The position numbers were made by a program, and so were the translations under genes. A stretch of DNA of 64,000 nt from Nocardioides sediminis (GTDB lineage: Bacteria; Actinomycetota; Actinomycetes; Propionibacteriales; Nocardioidaceae), in the NCBI RefSeq assembly GCF_003047295.1, contig NZ_PZYZ01000004.1, positions 186,001 through 250,000 on the forward strand. The letters are read 5' to 3'. Shown one piece after another: positions 11,001 through 19,449 of the stretch (position 1 is the stretch's first letter; every line of letters begins with the position of its first letter). The notes under the pieces are model-generated. The model searched no databases. It worked only from the letters and a program-made list of their open reading frames with translations, and was not told the DNA's origin.

Positions 11001-12217
11001 GCATCGGCGTGATCCAGGACGTCGTGCACAACCACCTCGGACCGTCGGGCAACTACCTGCCCGTGTTCGGCCCCTACCTCAAGGCGGGCGTCAACACCTG
11101 GGGCGACCTGGTCAACCTGGACGGCGAGGGCAGCCACGAGGTCCGTCGCTACATCCTCGACAGCGTGCGGATGTGGTTCGCCGACATGCACGTCGACGGG
11201 CTGCGGCTGGACGCCGTGCACGCACTGTCCGACGACTCGCCCACCCACCTGCTCGAGGAGATGGCGGTCGAGGTGGCGGCGCTGTCGGCCCACCTGCGGC
11301 GCCCGCTGACACTCATCGCCGAGTCCGACCTCAACGACCCGCACCTCGTCACGCCGCGGGAGGCCGGGGGTCACGGCCTCGACGCCCAGTGGAGCGACGA
11401 CTTCCACCACGCGGTGCACGTGGCGCTGACCGGCGAGACCGACGGCTACTACGCCGACTTCGAGCCGCTGTCCGCGCTCGCCAAGGTGCTCACGCGCGGC
11501 TTCTTCCACGACGGCACGTTCAGCTCGTTCCGGAACCGCCCCCACGGGGTTCCGTTCGACGTCGAGCGGATGCCCGCGTGGCGTCTCGTGGTGGCCAGCC
11601 AGAACCACGACCAGATCGGCAACCGCGCCCGCGGCGACCGGATCACCGAGGCGCTCGACGACGACCAGCTCGCCTGCGCCGCGCTGCTCACGCTGGCCTC
11701 GCCGTTCACCCCGATGCTCTTCCAGGGGGAGGAGTGGGCGGCCTCCACGCCGTTCGCCTTCTTCACCTCCCACCCCGAGCCGGAGCTGGGGCTCGCCACC
11801 GCCCAGGGGCGGCTCGCGGAGTTCGAGCGGATGGGCTGGGACCCCGCGGTCGTGCCCGACCCGCAGGACCCGGCGACCTTCGAGAGGTCGCGGCTGGACT
11901 GGGACGAGGTCGGGACCGGCCGGCACGCGGTGCTCCTCGACGTCTACCGCCGGCTCGGTGCGCTCCGGCGCGAGCTGCCCGAGCTCACCGACCCGGACCT
12001 GCGCCGCGTGGACGTGGACGTCGACGAGGACGCCCGCGCCCTGGTGATGCGGCGCGGCGCCGTGACCGTCGCCGTCAACCTCGGTGAGGGCACCGCGACG
12101 CTGGAGCTCCCGGGCGAGCACGAGGTGCTCTTCACGACGCCTGCCGGCGCCTCGCTGGTCGCGGGCGGGGTGGACCTCCCGGGACACGCGGGCGTGCTGC
12201 TGCGTCGTACGCGCTGA
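8072..12217 (+). CDS. treYZ: TreY-TreZ fusion: maltooligosyltrehalose synthase / trehalohydrolase
   Basis: A single 1381-residue reading frame contains two complete enzymes. Residues 1 to about 797 are TreY (GH13_26), which turns the reducing end of a maltooligosaccharide into a trehalose unit: STYRLQ start, [19 protein letters not shown] with Asp254, [10 protein letters not shown] with Glu281, [11 protein letters not shown] with Asp503. Residues from about 802 are TreZ, which releases trehalose: FDVWAPRA start, [23 protein letters not shown] with Asp1047, [10 protein letters not shown] with Glu1084, [10 protein letters not shown] with Asp1180. Each half has normal length, and no in-frame start codon lies near the junction (10440-10500). 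The ATG follows GAGGGGG. A REP-like motif interrupts the TreY part at 8504-8520. These enzymes are usually encoded as separate neighbouring genes. Confidence 0.96.
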   Translation: MRTPVSTYRLQITEDFDLHEAAHVLPYLHELGVDWVYLSPLLAAEAHSNHGYDVSDHGRIDAARGGVAGLSAVSAEAHRLGMGVLVDIVPNHVGVASASDNAWWWSVLTHGQASDYAEAFDIDWAAGGGRLRIPVVGDDDLREDPSTGSGQRVTIDHLVVEAGQLRYHDHAFPLAPGSADDMEELGLTAQDVHARQHYELVSWRTADAGLNYRRFFAVNSLAAIRVEDREWFDRSHDEIARWFSEGLVDGLRVDHPDGLRDPEGYLRDLAELTGDAYVLVEKILEPGEVLPTEWPTAGTTGYDAMALVDRVLTDPVAAEALGALDERLRGGPVDWAQMVHDNKRAVADGILRSEVLRIGRELRVALSRSVTDVPVDVDDAVAELLACFPVYRSYLPGGREHLDEAFALARTHRPDLAATLDLLLPVLSDPAQPPALRFQQTSGMVMAKGVEDCSFYRWSRLTSLNEVGADPSVFSITADQWHEAMAARQREWPHAMTSLSTHDTKRGEDVRARITALAEVPELWERALDRLLELVPLPDPGFGNLLWQAVVGAWPARGLDADWRERLHGYAEKAMREAGDRTQWTAPDEAYEAAVHAAVDAAFDRPEVRAVVDEVLAAVADAGWGNALAAKLVALTMPGVPDVYQGSELWEQSLVDPDNRRPVDYDVRRELLDAVQHGDRPSLTGGVDDPGAAKLLVTRAGLLARRDQSGLFDSYAPLAAEGEAAGHVLAFDRGGAITVVTRLPLGLAARGGWGATTLALPAGEWTDAISGHVFTGDVPLADLLGDLPVALLTRSVAPLDPVHGRFDVWAPRARSLTLQVGDDRVPMTRRTDDWWTPAGPVPSGEVDYGYLVDGSDTALPDPRSRRQPHGVHGLSRTFDPDAHQWGDEAWTGRQLAGSVIYEMHVGTFTPEGTFDAALGRLHHLRSIGVDLVELLPVNAFNGTHNWGYDGVLWSAVHEQYGGPAAYQRFVDGCHAAGIGVIQDVVHNHLGPSGNYLPVFGPYLKAGVNTWGDLVNLDGEGSHEVRRYILDSVRMWFADMHVDGLRLDAVHALSDDSPTHLLEEMAVEVAALSAHLRRPLTLIAESDLNDPHLVTPREAGGHGLDAQWSDDFHHAVHVALTGETDGYYADFEPLSALAKVLTRGFFHDGTFSSFRNRPHGVPFDVERMPAWRLVVASQNHDQIGNRARGDRITEALDDDQLACAALLTLASPFTPMLFQGEEWAASTPFAFFTSHPEPELGLATAQGRLAEFERMGWDPAVVPDPQDPATFERSRLDWDEVGTGRHAVLLDVYRRLGALRRELPELTDPDLRRVDVDVDEDARALVMRRGAVTVAVNLGEGTATLELPGEHEVLFTTPAGASLVAGGVDLPGHAGVLLRRTR
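8504..8520. repeat. REP-like motif inside the treY coding region
   Basis: CCTTCGACGGGCTCAGG, followed by ACAG, matches a short dispersed motif that I recall being abundant in actinobacterial and sphingomonad genomes. It encodes the loop PSTGSG (about residues 145-150) without breaking the frame. No second copy was seen in this window. Confidence 0.5.
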
Positions 12218-12248
12218 GGGGGCGCTGCGGCGTGGGCGTCGAGCAGGC

Positions 12249-12266
12249 ACACCCCTTCGGGCGTGT
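12249..12266 (+). terminator. Weak hairpin after treYZ
   Basis: ACACCCCTTCGGGCGTGT folds as a short stem with one mismatch and a TTC-type loop, 31 nt after the treYZ stop. It would separate the trehalose operon from the next one. Confidence 0.35.
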
Positions 12267-12294
12267 CTGGTTAGGCCACGACCGGCCCGATCGG

Positions 12295-12300
12295 TAGACA
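12295..12300 (+). promoter_or_regulatory. -10 box, near-leaderless promoter of the FGase operon
   Basis: TAGACA lies 7 nt before the ATG at 12308, and no Shine-Dalgarno sequence is present. Confidence 0.4.
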
Positions 12301-12307
12301 GGCCCGC

Positions 12308-13129
12308 ATGACGACCACGGAACCCACCGCCGCCACCGGAGCGTCGTCGGAGGTGGTCACCTTCGAGGGGACGTGGGAGGGGCCGGTCGTGGCCACGTCC
12401 GTGCACGCGGGCCACGAGCTGCGGCCCGAGCTCGCGGAGGCCATGGTGCTCGACAGGGCCGAGCGGTTCCGCGAGGAGGACCCCTGGACCGACCGGATCG
12501 CCTCGGTCGTGCCCGACCGCGTGCTGACCTCGCGCTCGCGCTTCGAGGCCGACCTCAACCGTCCCCGACGCGAGGCGGTCTACCGCAGGCCCGAGGACTG
12601 CTGGGGCCTGGAGGTGTGGCGCGACGGCACCCTCTCGGACGAGCTCTTCGAGGGCAGCCTCGCGACGTACGACGCGTTCTACGACGCGCTGGCGCCGCGC
12701 CTGGACGCGCTGGCCGAGCGCGGACCCTTCGTCCTGCTCGACGTGCACTCCTACAACCACCGGCGTGAGGGTCCCGACGCCCCGGCGGCGCCGCCCGCGG
12801 AGAACCCGGAGGTCAACGTCGGCACGGGCAGCCTCGACGACGAGCTGTTCGGCCCGCTGGTGGAGCGGTTCGTCGCCGACCTGCGCGACCACTCGCTGGG
12901 CTGCGGTGCGCTGGACGCCCGCGAGAACGTCGCCTTCGAGGGCCGCAACCTGGCCTGGTGGGTCCACGACCGCTACCCCCGCGTGGGCTGCGTCCTGGCC
13001 CTGGAGTTCAAGAAGACGTTCATGGACGAGTGGAGCGGCGAGCTCGACGAGCGCCGGCTCCGCGAGGCGCAGGAGGCCCTCGCGGCCACCCTGCCCGGAC
13101 TGCGCGAAGAGCTCGGGCGACTCTCGTGA
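12308..13129 (+). CDS. N-formylglutamate amidohydrolase family protein
   Basis: 273-residue member of the FGase (HutG-like) metallohydrolase family, which cleaves amides of glutamate. Family landmarks include the N-terminal ATSVHAGHELRP, SRFEADLNRPRREAVY, LLDVHSYNHRR at about residues 141-151, and GCVLALEFKKTFMDEW near the end. The His, Asp and Glu residues in these segments are the probable metal and catalytic ligands. It is the first gene of a three-gene operon: its TGA overlaps the GTG of the DUF1704 gene. With no histidine-utilisation genes nearby, the substrate is more likely an amide made or released by its operon partners than N-formylglutamate. Confidence 0.88.
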   Translation: MTTTEPTAATGASSEVVTFEGTWEGPVVATSVHAGHELRPELAEAMVLDRAERFREEDPWTDRIASVVPDRVLTSRSRFEADLNRPRREAVYRRPEDCWGLEVWRDGTLSDELFEGSLATYDAFYDALAPRLDALAERGPFVLLDVHSYNHRREGPDAPAAPPAENPEVNVGTGSLDDELFGPLVERFVADLRDHSLGCGALDARENVAFEGRNLAWWVHDRYPRVGCVLALEFKKTFMDEWSGELDERRLREAQEALAATLPGLREELGRLS

Positions 13130-14304
13130 CGGACCCGGGCGACGACCCGGGGCTGAGCCCTGCCGACCTGGCGGTGGACCACCAGCTGGCCCTGCTCTCG
13201 CAGAGCTTCCGCTTCCTGCTCGACATCACCCCGATCGACGCCGACGACCTCCGCGACGACTTCCTCGAGGGTCGCGACCCGGAGCCCGACTTCACCTACC
13301 GCGAGCTCGAGGTCGACCCCGAGGTCGTGCGCCAGGAGCTCGCCTCGGTCGAGCTCGGCGACGTCGAGGACCCCGTCCTCGGCCAGCTGCTGCGGGCCAA
13401 GCACCGCGAGATGGAGCTCCAGCTCGACATGCTGGAGGCCCGCGGCACCGAGGACTTCCTGCACCTGAGCGTGGAGCTGTACGGCGGCGTGTCCCCGACC
13501 CTGCGCCGGCAGGCCGAGGGACTGCTGGCGAGCATCACCAGCGTCGAGCCCCGCGGCGACGCGCTCGACGCGCAGGAGTTCCTCGCCCTGGCCGAGGAGG
13601 AGATCGGCCACTACCGCTCCCAGGACCCCGACCTCGACATGCACGCGGAGGTCCGTCCCGACGTCAACGGCGTCATGGTGTCGGGCGACGTGCTGCTGAT
13701 CGGGACCGAGACCAAGGTGCAGCGAGCCAGGGCCGAGGCCCTCCTGCACCACGAGGTCGGCACCCACCTGGTCACGCAGGCCAACGGCAGCCACCAGCCC
13801 GTGAAGGTGCTCGGCGTCGGTCTCGCCGGCTACGACGAGACCCAGGAGGGGCTCGCCGTGCTGGCCGAGATCGCGTGCGGCGGCCTCACCGCGTTCCGGC
13901 TGCGCCAGCTCGCCAGCCGCGTCATCACGGTCCACCGGATGCTCGACGGCGACTCGTTCGCCCAGGCCCACGAGGCCCTGCTCGACGAGGGCTTCCCGGC
14001 TGCCAGCGCCTACACGACCGTCATGCGGGTCTACCGCTCGGGAGGCATGACCAAGGACGTGATCTACCTGCGCGGCCTCGTCGAGCTGCTCGAGCACCTG
14101 GGGTCGGAGGGGTCGCTCGACCGGCTCTGGCTCGGGAAGTTCTCCCTGCGCGACCTGCCACTCATCGGGGACCTCGACGAGCGCGGCGTGCTGCGCCCGC
14201 CGCGGGTCCTGCCTCGCTACCTGCACGACCCGGCGGCCGCGGCCAACCTCGCGAGGGCCGCCGGGACCGAAGATCTCAGCACACTCCTGGAGGGACGCAC
14301 ATGA
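13126..14304 (+). CDS. DUF1704 / QEGLA-motif metallopeptidase-like protein
   Basis: 392-residue DUF1704 protein, often annotated 'flavohemoglobin expression-modulating QEGLA motif protein' and related to the MATCAP/tyrosine-ligase-peptidase group of zinc peptidases. The zinc motif HExxxH is at His209-Glu210...His214 (LLHHEVGTHLVT). The name-giving QEGLA (240-244) supplies a further glutamate. The upstream frame is open, but GTG 13126 overlaps the preceding stop (GTGA) and gives normal family length. It overlaps the next gene by ATGA, so translation of all three is coupled. It may process a peptide made or cleaved by the neighbouring ATP-grasp ligase and amidohydrolase. The reaction is unknown. 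Confidence 0.88.
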   Translation: MTDPGDDPGLSPADLAVDHQLALLSQSFRFLLDITPIDADDLRDDFLEGRDPEPDFTYRELEVDPEVVRQELASVELGDVEDPVLGQLLRAKHREMELQLDMLEARGTEDFLHLSVELYGGVSPTLRRQAEGLLASITSVEPRGDALDAQEFLALAEEEIGHYRSQDPDLDMHAEVRPDVNGVMVSGDVLLIGTETKVQRARAEALLHHEVGTHLVTQANGSHQPVKVLGVGLAGYDETQEGLAVLAEIACGGLTAFRLRQLASRVITVHRMLDGDSFAQAHEALLDEGFPAASAYTTVMRVYRSGGMTKDVIYLRGLVELLEHLGSEGSLDRLWLGKFSLRDLPLIGDLDERGVLRPPRVLPRYLHDPAAAANLARAAGTEDLSTLLEGRT

Positions 14305-15341
14305 AGATCGGCTTCGTCGTCAACGACATCGCCACCGAGCAGGCGCAGTACACCACCAACCGGCTCGCCCTGGCCGCCAAGGACATGGGCCACGAGGCGT
14401 GGTTCATGGGCATCGGCGACTTCGCCTACGAGCCGGACGGGTCGCTGAGCACCAAGGCCCGCGCCGGCAAGGCCAAGACCTACCGGTCGCTGGAGCGGCA
14501 CCTCTCGGACGTGCAGAAGCCCGACGTCGAGGAGCTCATCGGGCTCGACGAGTTCGACGTGGTCATGCTGCGCAACGACCCGGCCGACGACGCCGACACC
14601 GACCCGTGGCGCAACAACGCCGGCGTGGCCTTCGGCCAGCTCATCGCCTCCACCGGCGTGCTGGTCGTCAACGACCCGACCAGCCTGGCCAACGCGCTCT
14701 CCAAGGCCTACTTCCAGCACTTCCCCGAGGTCGTGCGGCCGCGCACGCTGATCTCGCGCGACGAGGACATGATCGAGGAGTTCATCACCGACCTCGGCGG
14801 CAAGGCGGTCCTCAAGCCGCTGCAGGGGTCCGGCGGCGCCGGGGTGTTCCTCGTCGACCGCAAGGAGGCTCCCAACCTCTCCCAGATCATCGAGGCGATC
14901 TCCCGCGACGGCTACGTCGTGGCCCAGGAGTACCTCCCCGAGGCGGTCAACGGCGACATCCGGCTCTTCGTGATGAACGGCCGGCCGCTGGAGCACCAGG
15001 GCGAGTACGCCGCGTTCCGGCGTACCAATAAGACCAAGGACATCCGCTCCAACATGTCGGCCGGCGGCACGGCCGAGAAGGTCACCGTCACCGACGACAT
15101 GCTGGAGATGGTCGAGATCGTCCGTCCCAAGCTGGTCGCCGACGGGATGTTCCTCGTCGGGCTCGACATCGTGGGCGACAAGCTGATGGAGATCAACGTC
15201 TTCAGCCCCGGCGGCCTCGGCAGCGCGCACAGCCTCTACGACGTCAACTTCGCGCCGGCGATCATCGGCGAGCTCGAGCGCAAGGTCAACATCCGCCGGC
15301 ACTACCCGGAGATCGACAACAGGAGCCTCGCCACCAGCTGA
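14301..15341 (+). CDS. GshB-like ATP-grasp ligase
   Basis: 346-residue ATP-grasp enzyme clearly related to bacterial glutathione synthetase. Landmarks are MKIGFVVNDI at the start, VVMLRNDPADD, nucleotide-binding VLKPLQGSGGAGVF with Lys172, VNGDIRLFVMNG, SNMSAGGTAEK, and LVGLDIVGDKLMEINVFSPGG with metal ligands Glu297 and Asn299. The fold joins an acyl-phosphate to an amine to form an amide. Actinobacteria generally make mycothiol rather than glutathione, and no gamma-glutamylcysteine ligase is nearby, so the substrate is probably not glutathione. It is the third gene of an overlapping operon with an amidohydrolase and a DUF1704 protein. Catalytic residues look intact. Confidence 0.9.
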   Translation: MKIGFVVNDIATEQAQYTTNRLALAAKDMGHEAWFMGIGDFAYEPDGSLSTKARAGKAKTYRSLERHLSDVQKPDVEELIGLDEFDVVMLRNDPADDADTDPWRNNAGVAFGQLIASTGVLVVNDPTSLANALSKAYFQHFPEVVRPRTLISRDEDMIEEFITDLGGKAVLKPLQGSGGAGVFLVDRKEAPNLSQIIEAISRDGYVVAQEYLPEAVNGDIRLFVMNGRPLEHQGEYAAFRRTNKTKDIRSNMSAGGTAEKVTVTDDMLEMVEIVRPKLVADGMFLVGLDIVGDKLMEINVFSPGGLGSAHSLYDVNFAPAIIGELERKVNIRRHYPEIDNRSLATS

Positions 15342-15417
15342 TCCCGCGGGCGCAGTAGGTGAAACGCCCTCCACGATGGCCGACCTCGTGTCATGGTGGA
15401 CGGCGGAGGTGAGGGGC

Positions 15418-17241
15418 ATGACCAGCAGCGAGCGCGTCGCCGCGCCCGAACGCCCCCACCAGGGAGGGTGGGGCGAGCCGGCCTCCCGTGCCCAGCTGTG
15501 GCGCATCGCCGACGACCTGCGACGCCGCGCGGGGTTCGGGATCTGTGCCATCGAGGTGCGACGCAGCGACGACATGATGGAGTTCGTCGCGATCGCCACC
15601 GACGACCCCGCCGCCCGTGAGCTCGAGGGCCAGAGCTCGCCGCTGGACGCGATGTACCCCGCGGTGGAGCTCGGCGACCAGGTCGGTCTCTTCACCTTCG
15701 TCCCGTGGGAGTCGATGACCCAGGAGGCCTGGGACCGCATCGAGCCCTACGTCGTGGTGCCCGAGGCGCGACCGTCGTCGGCCCCCGACGCGTGGAACGC
15801 CCAGGACATGCTCGTGGCCCGGCTCGTCGACGCCTCCGGCCGCCTGCGCGCCTTCGTCTACCTCGACGTGCCCCACTCGCGGCGCCGCCCCTCCCACGAC
15901 GACCTGGTCGCGATGGACCGCGACCTCGCCGTCGGGCTCGAGTCCGTCATCACCGCGATCGAGCGGGAGGAGTACGCCGCGGGCATCCGGCTCGCGACCG
16001 GCGCCCGGGCCGTGATCCGCTCGGCCGCCACCCGCAACGGGCTCGAGGAGCTGCTGCGGGTCGCGGGGGAGGAGCTGCACCGGGCCTCGCGGGCGGCGAT
16101 CCTCGCCGTCGACGTCTTCGGGGAGACGCTGGTCCTGCACCCGCCGGACGCCCTCGTGCCCTCACACCCCGACATGCTCGCCGCGGTGGAGGAGTCGGCC
16201 CGCCGGTGCTGGTCGCGGCAGCGGGTGCTGATCGTGGGCCGGGACCAGGTCTGGGGCGACGAGGAGATCGGCGAGGAGCTCCGCGGCCCGATGGCCGAGC
16301 GCCTGGCCGCGCACGGCCTGGGTGAGGTGGTCGTCGTACCCGTCGGGGCCGGTGACGAGGCGCTCGGCATGGTGGTCGTGGGGCTGGCCGTGGGCAGCGC
16401 TCCCTGGACGGACGACGAGAGCTCGGCCGCCCTCGACGTCGGCCACGACCTGGGCCGGGCCATCCTCAACGCCCGGGCCTCCCAGCGGGAGCACGAGGCG
16501 GCCGAGGAGCTGCGCCGGGTCGACGACTACCGCGCCGGGCTGATCTCCACCCTCGCCCACGAGCTCAAGAACCCCATCGGGGTCGTCGCCGGCCACGCCG
16601 AGATGCTGGGGTCGCTGGCCGACGTCGACGGCCTGCCGCCGGCGGCGCTGGTCTCCCTCGACGCCATCACCCGCGGGACCGACCGGCTGGCCACCCTGGT
16701 CGACGACCTGATGACGCTGAGCCGGGTCGGCGACCCCCAGCGACCCCTCGACGCGGTCCCCGTGGACCTCGGCCGCATCGTCGGCGCGGTGGTGGAGCAG
16801 GCCTCGCTCGCCGCCGACCAGCGCGACGTCAAGCTGCTGTGCGAGGTCCCGCCGGAGCCCGTGGCCGTCCTGGGCGACGAGAGCTCGCTGACCAGCGTCG
16901 TCACCAACCTGGTCACCAACGCGATCGGCTACTCCGACGCCGGTGGCTGCGTGCACCTCTCGCTCGGGCGGCGCGACGGCGAGGCCGTGCTCGAGTGCGC
17001 CGACGAGGGTCTGGGCATCTCGGCCGAGGACCGCGAGCAGCTCTTCACCGAGTTCTTCCGCAGCACCAACCGGGCGGCCCTCGAGCGGCCGGGCACCGGC
17101 CTCGGGCTCACCATCACCCGACGCGTCGTGGAGCGCCACGGCGGACGGATCGAGGTCGAGTCCGAGCTCGGGGTGGGCTCGACCTTCCGCGTCCTGCTCC
17201 CGGCCCCCGACCTCTCCGACCCCCTCGTCGTCAGCTGGTGA
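15418..17241 (+). CDS. GAF-domain sensor histidine kinase (orphan)
   Basis: 607-residue cytoplasmic histidine kinase. The first 360 residues look like two GAF-type sensor regions (about 20-180 and 195-350). A HisKA domain follows with phospho-acceptor His381 in STLAHELKNPIG, then a HATPase domain with N box (LVTNLVTNAIGY), G1 (ECADEGLGIS) and G2 (GTGLGLTITRRV). No transmembrane segment is seen, so it probably senses an internal signal. The ATG at 15418 is preferred to 15376 because GGAGGTGAGG lies just before it. No response regulator gene is adjacent. Its 3' end overlaps the convergent sirtuin gene by 11 nt. Confidence 0.92.
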   Translation: MTSSERVAAPERPHQGGWGEPASRAQLWRIADDLRRRAGFGICAIEVRRSDDMMEFVAIATDDPAARELEGQSSPLDAMYPAVELGDQVGLFTFVPWESMTQEAWDRIEPYVVVPEARPSSAPDAWNAQDMLVARLVDASGRLRAFVYLDVPHSRRRPSHDDLVAMDRDLAVGLESVITAIEREEYAAGIRLATGARAVIRSAATRNGLEELLRVAGEELHRASRAAILAVDVFGETLVLHPPDALVPSHPDMLAAVEESARRCWSRQRVLIVGRDQVWGDEEIGEELRGPMAERLAAHGLGEVVVVPVGAGDEALGMVVVGLAVGSAPWTDDESSAALDVGHDLGRAILNARASQREHEAAEELRRVDDYRAGLISTLAHELKNPIGVVAGHAEMLGSLADVDGLPPAALVSLDAITRGTDRLATLVDDLMTLSRVGDPQRPLDAVPVDLGRIVGAVVEQASLAADQRDVKLLCEVPPEPVAVLGDESSLTSVVTNLVTNAIGYSDAGGCVHLSLGRRDGEAVLECADEGLGISAEDREQLFTEFFRSTNRAALERPGTGLGLTITRRVVERHGGRIEVESELGVGSTFRVLLPAPDLSDPLVVSW

Positions 17242-17935
17242 CGCCGGCGCCGCTGAGCAGCTCGTCGACCCACGCGGGGACGAGCTCGGTGGCGGGACCC
17301 CGCCGGGACTCGTGGACGTCGCCGCTGGTCCCGCTGGCGTCCAGGTTGAGCTCGAGGGTCCGCTTGCCGTTGCCCACGGCGTAGTGCACGAAGGCCGCCG
17401 CGGGATAGACCAGCCCCGACGTGCCGATGGAGACGAAGAGGTCGCACTCCCACAGCTCACGCTCGATGTCGTCCATGCCGTGAGGCACCTCGCCGAACCA
17501 CACCACGTCCGGGCGCAGCGTCGGCCGCTCGCAGGCCGGGCAGGGCGGACGGTCGCGCAGGGGGCCGTGCCAGGACGCCCGGTGGTCGCAGGTCGTGCAC
17601 CAGGCGGCGCGCAGGCGGCCGTGCATGTGGTGCACCCGCCGGGAGCCGCCCCGCTCGTGGAGGTCGTCGATGTTCTGGGTGACCAGGTAGAGGTCGTCGC
17701 CCAGCGCCTCCTCCAGCCGCGCCAGCGCCACGTGCGCCGCGTTGGGCCGGACCCGGCCGAGGGCGGCGCGACGCTCGTCGTAGAACCGGTGCACCAGGTC
17801 CGGGTCGTCGTCGTACGCCTCCGGGGTCGCGACCGTCATCGGGTCGTGGCCCTCCCACAGCCCGTCGGCGTCGCGGAAGGTGGGCAGCCCGCTCTCCGCC
17901 GAGATGCCGGCTCCGGTCAGGACGACGATGCGCAC
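17231..17935 (-). CDS. cobB: NAD-dependent protein deacylase (sirtuin, CobB type)
   Basis: 234-residue sirtuin that removes acyl groups from protein lysines using NAD+. The NAD-binding GAGISAESGLPTFR is at residues 8-21, TQNIDDLHERGG at 86-97 and the catalytic His105 in HMHG. The zinc cysteines are Cys113, 116, 132 and 135. Tyr52 and Arg55 form the YxxR pair typical of class III sirtuins that prefer succinyl or malonyl lysine, so desuccinylation is likely as well as deacetylation. Start is GTG 17935. It precedes... downstream in sequence but upstream on this strand lies menB, 13 nt away, so the two may share a transcript. Confidence 0.93.
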   Translation of the reverse strand: MRIVVLTGAGISAESGLPTFRDADGLWEGHDPMTVATPEAYDDDPDLVHRFYDERRAALGRVRPNAAHVALARLEEALGDDLYLVTQNIDDLHERGGSRRVHHMHGRLRAAWCTTCDHRASWHGPLRDRPPCPACERPTLRPDVVWFGEVPHGMDDIERELWECDLFVSIGTSGLVYPAAAFVHYAVGNGKRTLELNLDASGTSGDVHESRRGPATELVPAWVDELLSGAGVTS

Positions 17936-17948
17936 GCTTGGCTCAGGC

Positions 17949-18884
17949 TCAGAAGTACCAGGGGTACGGCGACCAGTCGGGGTCGCGCTTCTCCAGGAAC
18001 TGGTCGCGGCCCTCCTGCGCCTCGTCGGTCATGTAGGCCAGCCGGGTCGTCTCGCCGGCGAAGAGCTGCTGGCCGACCAGCCCGTCGTCGAGGAGGTTGA
18101 AGGAGTACTTGAGCATCCGCTGGGCCGTGGGGGACTTGCCGTTGATGAGCCGGCCCCACTCCAAGGCGGTGGCCTCGAGGTCGGCGTGGTCGACCACCCG
18201 GTTGACCGCACCCATCCGGTGCATGGTCTCCGCGTCGTACTCCTCGGCGAGGAAGAAGATCTCGCGGGCGAACTTCTGGCCGACCTGCCGGGCGAGGTAC
18301 GCCGAGCCGTAGCCGCCGTCGAAGGACCCGACGTCGGCGTCGGTCTGCTTGAAGCGCGCGTGCTCGCGGCTGGCCAGGGTCAGGTCGCTGACCACGTGCA
18401 GGCTGTGGCCGCCGCCGGCCGCCCACCCGGGGACGACGCTGATGACGACCTTGGGCATGAAGCGGATCAGCCGCTGGCACTCCAGGATGTGGAGCCGCGC
18501 CAGCTTGGCCTTGTCGATCGGGTTGGGCGGGGCGCCGGCGTCGTCGTGCCCGTCGGTCTCGTACTGGTAGCCGGCCTTGCCGCGGATGCGCTGGTCGCCG
18601 CCGCTGCAGAACGACCACTTGCCGTGCTTGGGGCCCGGGCCGTTGCCGGTCAGCAGCACGCAGCCCACGTCGGCGCTGGTGCGCGCGTGCTCGAGCACCC
18701 GCAGCAGCTCGTCGACGGTGTGCGGGCGGAAGGCGTTGAGCACGTCGGGACGGTCGAACGCGATCCGCACGGTGCCGTGCGCCTTCGCCCGGTGGTAGGT
18801 GAGGTCGGTCAGGTCCTCGAAGCCGGGCACGTCGTCCCACTGGGACGCGTCGAAGATCTCGGACACTCCGTCGATCGCACTCAT
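17949..18884 (-). CDS. menB: 1,4-dihydroxy-2-naphthoyl-CoA synthase
   Basis: 311-residue crotonase-fold enzyme that cyclises o-succinylbenzoyl-CoA in menaquinone synthesis. The long MenB-type segments are present: WSFCSGGDQRIRG at about 105-117, PKVVISVVPGWAAGGGHSL (about 160-178), and the DADVGSFDGGYGSAYLARQVG segment around 197-217 that distinguishes MenB from other crotonases. The C-terminus ends in the usual SPYPWYF. TAGGTT lies exactly 6 nt before the ATG, indicating a leaderless message. The other men genes are not in the window. Confidence 0.95.
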   Translation of the reverse strand: MSAIDGVSEIFDASQWDDVPGFEDLTDLTYHRAKAHGTVRIAFDRPDVLNAFRPHTVDELLRVLEHARTSADVGCVLLTGNGPGPKHGKWSFCSGGDQRIRGKAGYQYETDGHDDAGAPPNPIDKAKLARLHILECQRLIRFMPKVVISVVPGWAAGGGHSLHVVSDLTLASREHARFKQTDADVGSFDGGYGSAYLARQVGQKFAREIFFLAEEYDAETMHRMGAVNRVVDHADLEATALEWGRLINGKSPTAQRMLKYSFNLLDDGLVGQQLFAGETTRLAYMTDEAQEGRDQFLEKRDPDWSPYPWYF

Positions 18885-18890
18885 GCCCGC

Positions 18891-18896
18891 AACCTA
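18891..18896 (-). promoter_or_regulatory. -10 box, leaderless promoter of menB
   Basis: TAGGTT on the minus strand ends 6 nt before the menB ATG. No Shine-Dalgarno sequence is seen. Confidence 0.55.
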
Positions 18897-18967
18897 GCCC
18901 GCGGCGTCCGTCGTACGGCGACCCGGTCCGGTGGAATCGGCGTCGCCGGCGTGGTGTTGTGGCAGGC

Positions 18968-19408
18968 ATGACTCTGACAGGCGAGTACGTGCCGAGCGCG
19001 GCGAAGTGGGTCCGGGACAACGTCGAGGAGTTCGAGGCGTCCGACGGCGAGAAGGGCGGCACGCTGCCCGGCACGCGCTACCCCGTCGTGGTGATCACCT
19101 CGGTCGGCGCGCGGTCCGGCAAGCTGCGCAAGAACCCCGTCATGCGTGTCGAGCGCGACGGCGCCTACCTCGCGGTGGCCTCCAAGGGCGGCGCGGAGGA
19201 CGACCCGGCGTGGGCCGACAACTTCCGCGAGCACCCCGAGGTCGACCTCCAGGACAAGGCCGAGAAGCACACCTACCGGGTGCGCGAGCTGTCCGGCGAG
19301 GAGCGCGCGGACTGGTGGCAGCACGCGGTCGCGACGTGGCCGACCTACGCGTCGTACCAGGAGAAGACCGACCGGGAGATCCCGCTCTTCCTCCTCGAGC
19401 GCGCCTGA
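18968..19408 (+). CDS. Ddn-type deazaflavin (F420)-dependent nitroreductase family protein
   Basis: 146-residue protein of the Ddn/FDOR-B family, small split-barrel enzymes that use reduced coenzyme F420. Typical segments are LPVVVITSVGARSGKLRKNPVMRV-like sequence at residues 40-62, YLAVASKGGAEDDPAWADNF (about 68-87), and YRVRELSGEERADWW (about 103-117). Physiological substrates in this family include quinones and other electron-poor compounds, and this one is not assigned. The ATG at 18968 is chosen; an in-frame GTG three codons earlier is possible. It diverges from menB and is followed after 41 nt by an MFS gene. Confidence 0.9.
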   Translation: MTLTGEYVPSAAKWVRDNVEEFEASDGEKGGTLPGTRYPVVVITSVGARSGKLRKNPVMRVERDGAYLAVASKGGAEDDPAWADNFREHPEVDLQDKAEKHTYRVRELSGEERADWWQHAVATWPTYASYQEKTDREIPLFLLERA

Positions 19409-19437
19409 AAACACGCCTCGTCGGTGCGATCCGGCGC

Positions 19438-19443
19438 CATGAT
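19438..19443 (+). promoter_or_regulatory. Possible -10 box, leaderless promoter of the MFS gene
   Basis: CATGAT ends 6 nt before the GTG at 19450. The same CATGATGTG string and spacing precede the LacI gene at 1379. No Shine-Dalgarno sequence is present. Confidence 0.35.
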
Positions 19444-19449
19444 GTGCCG

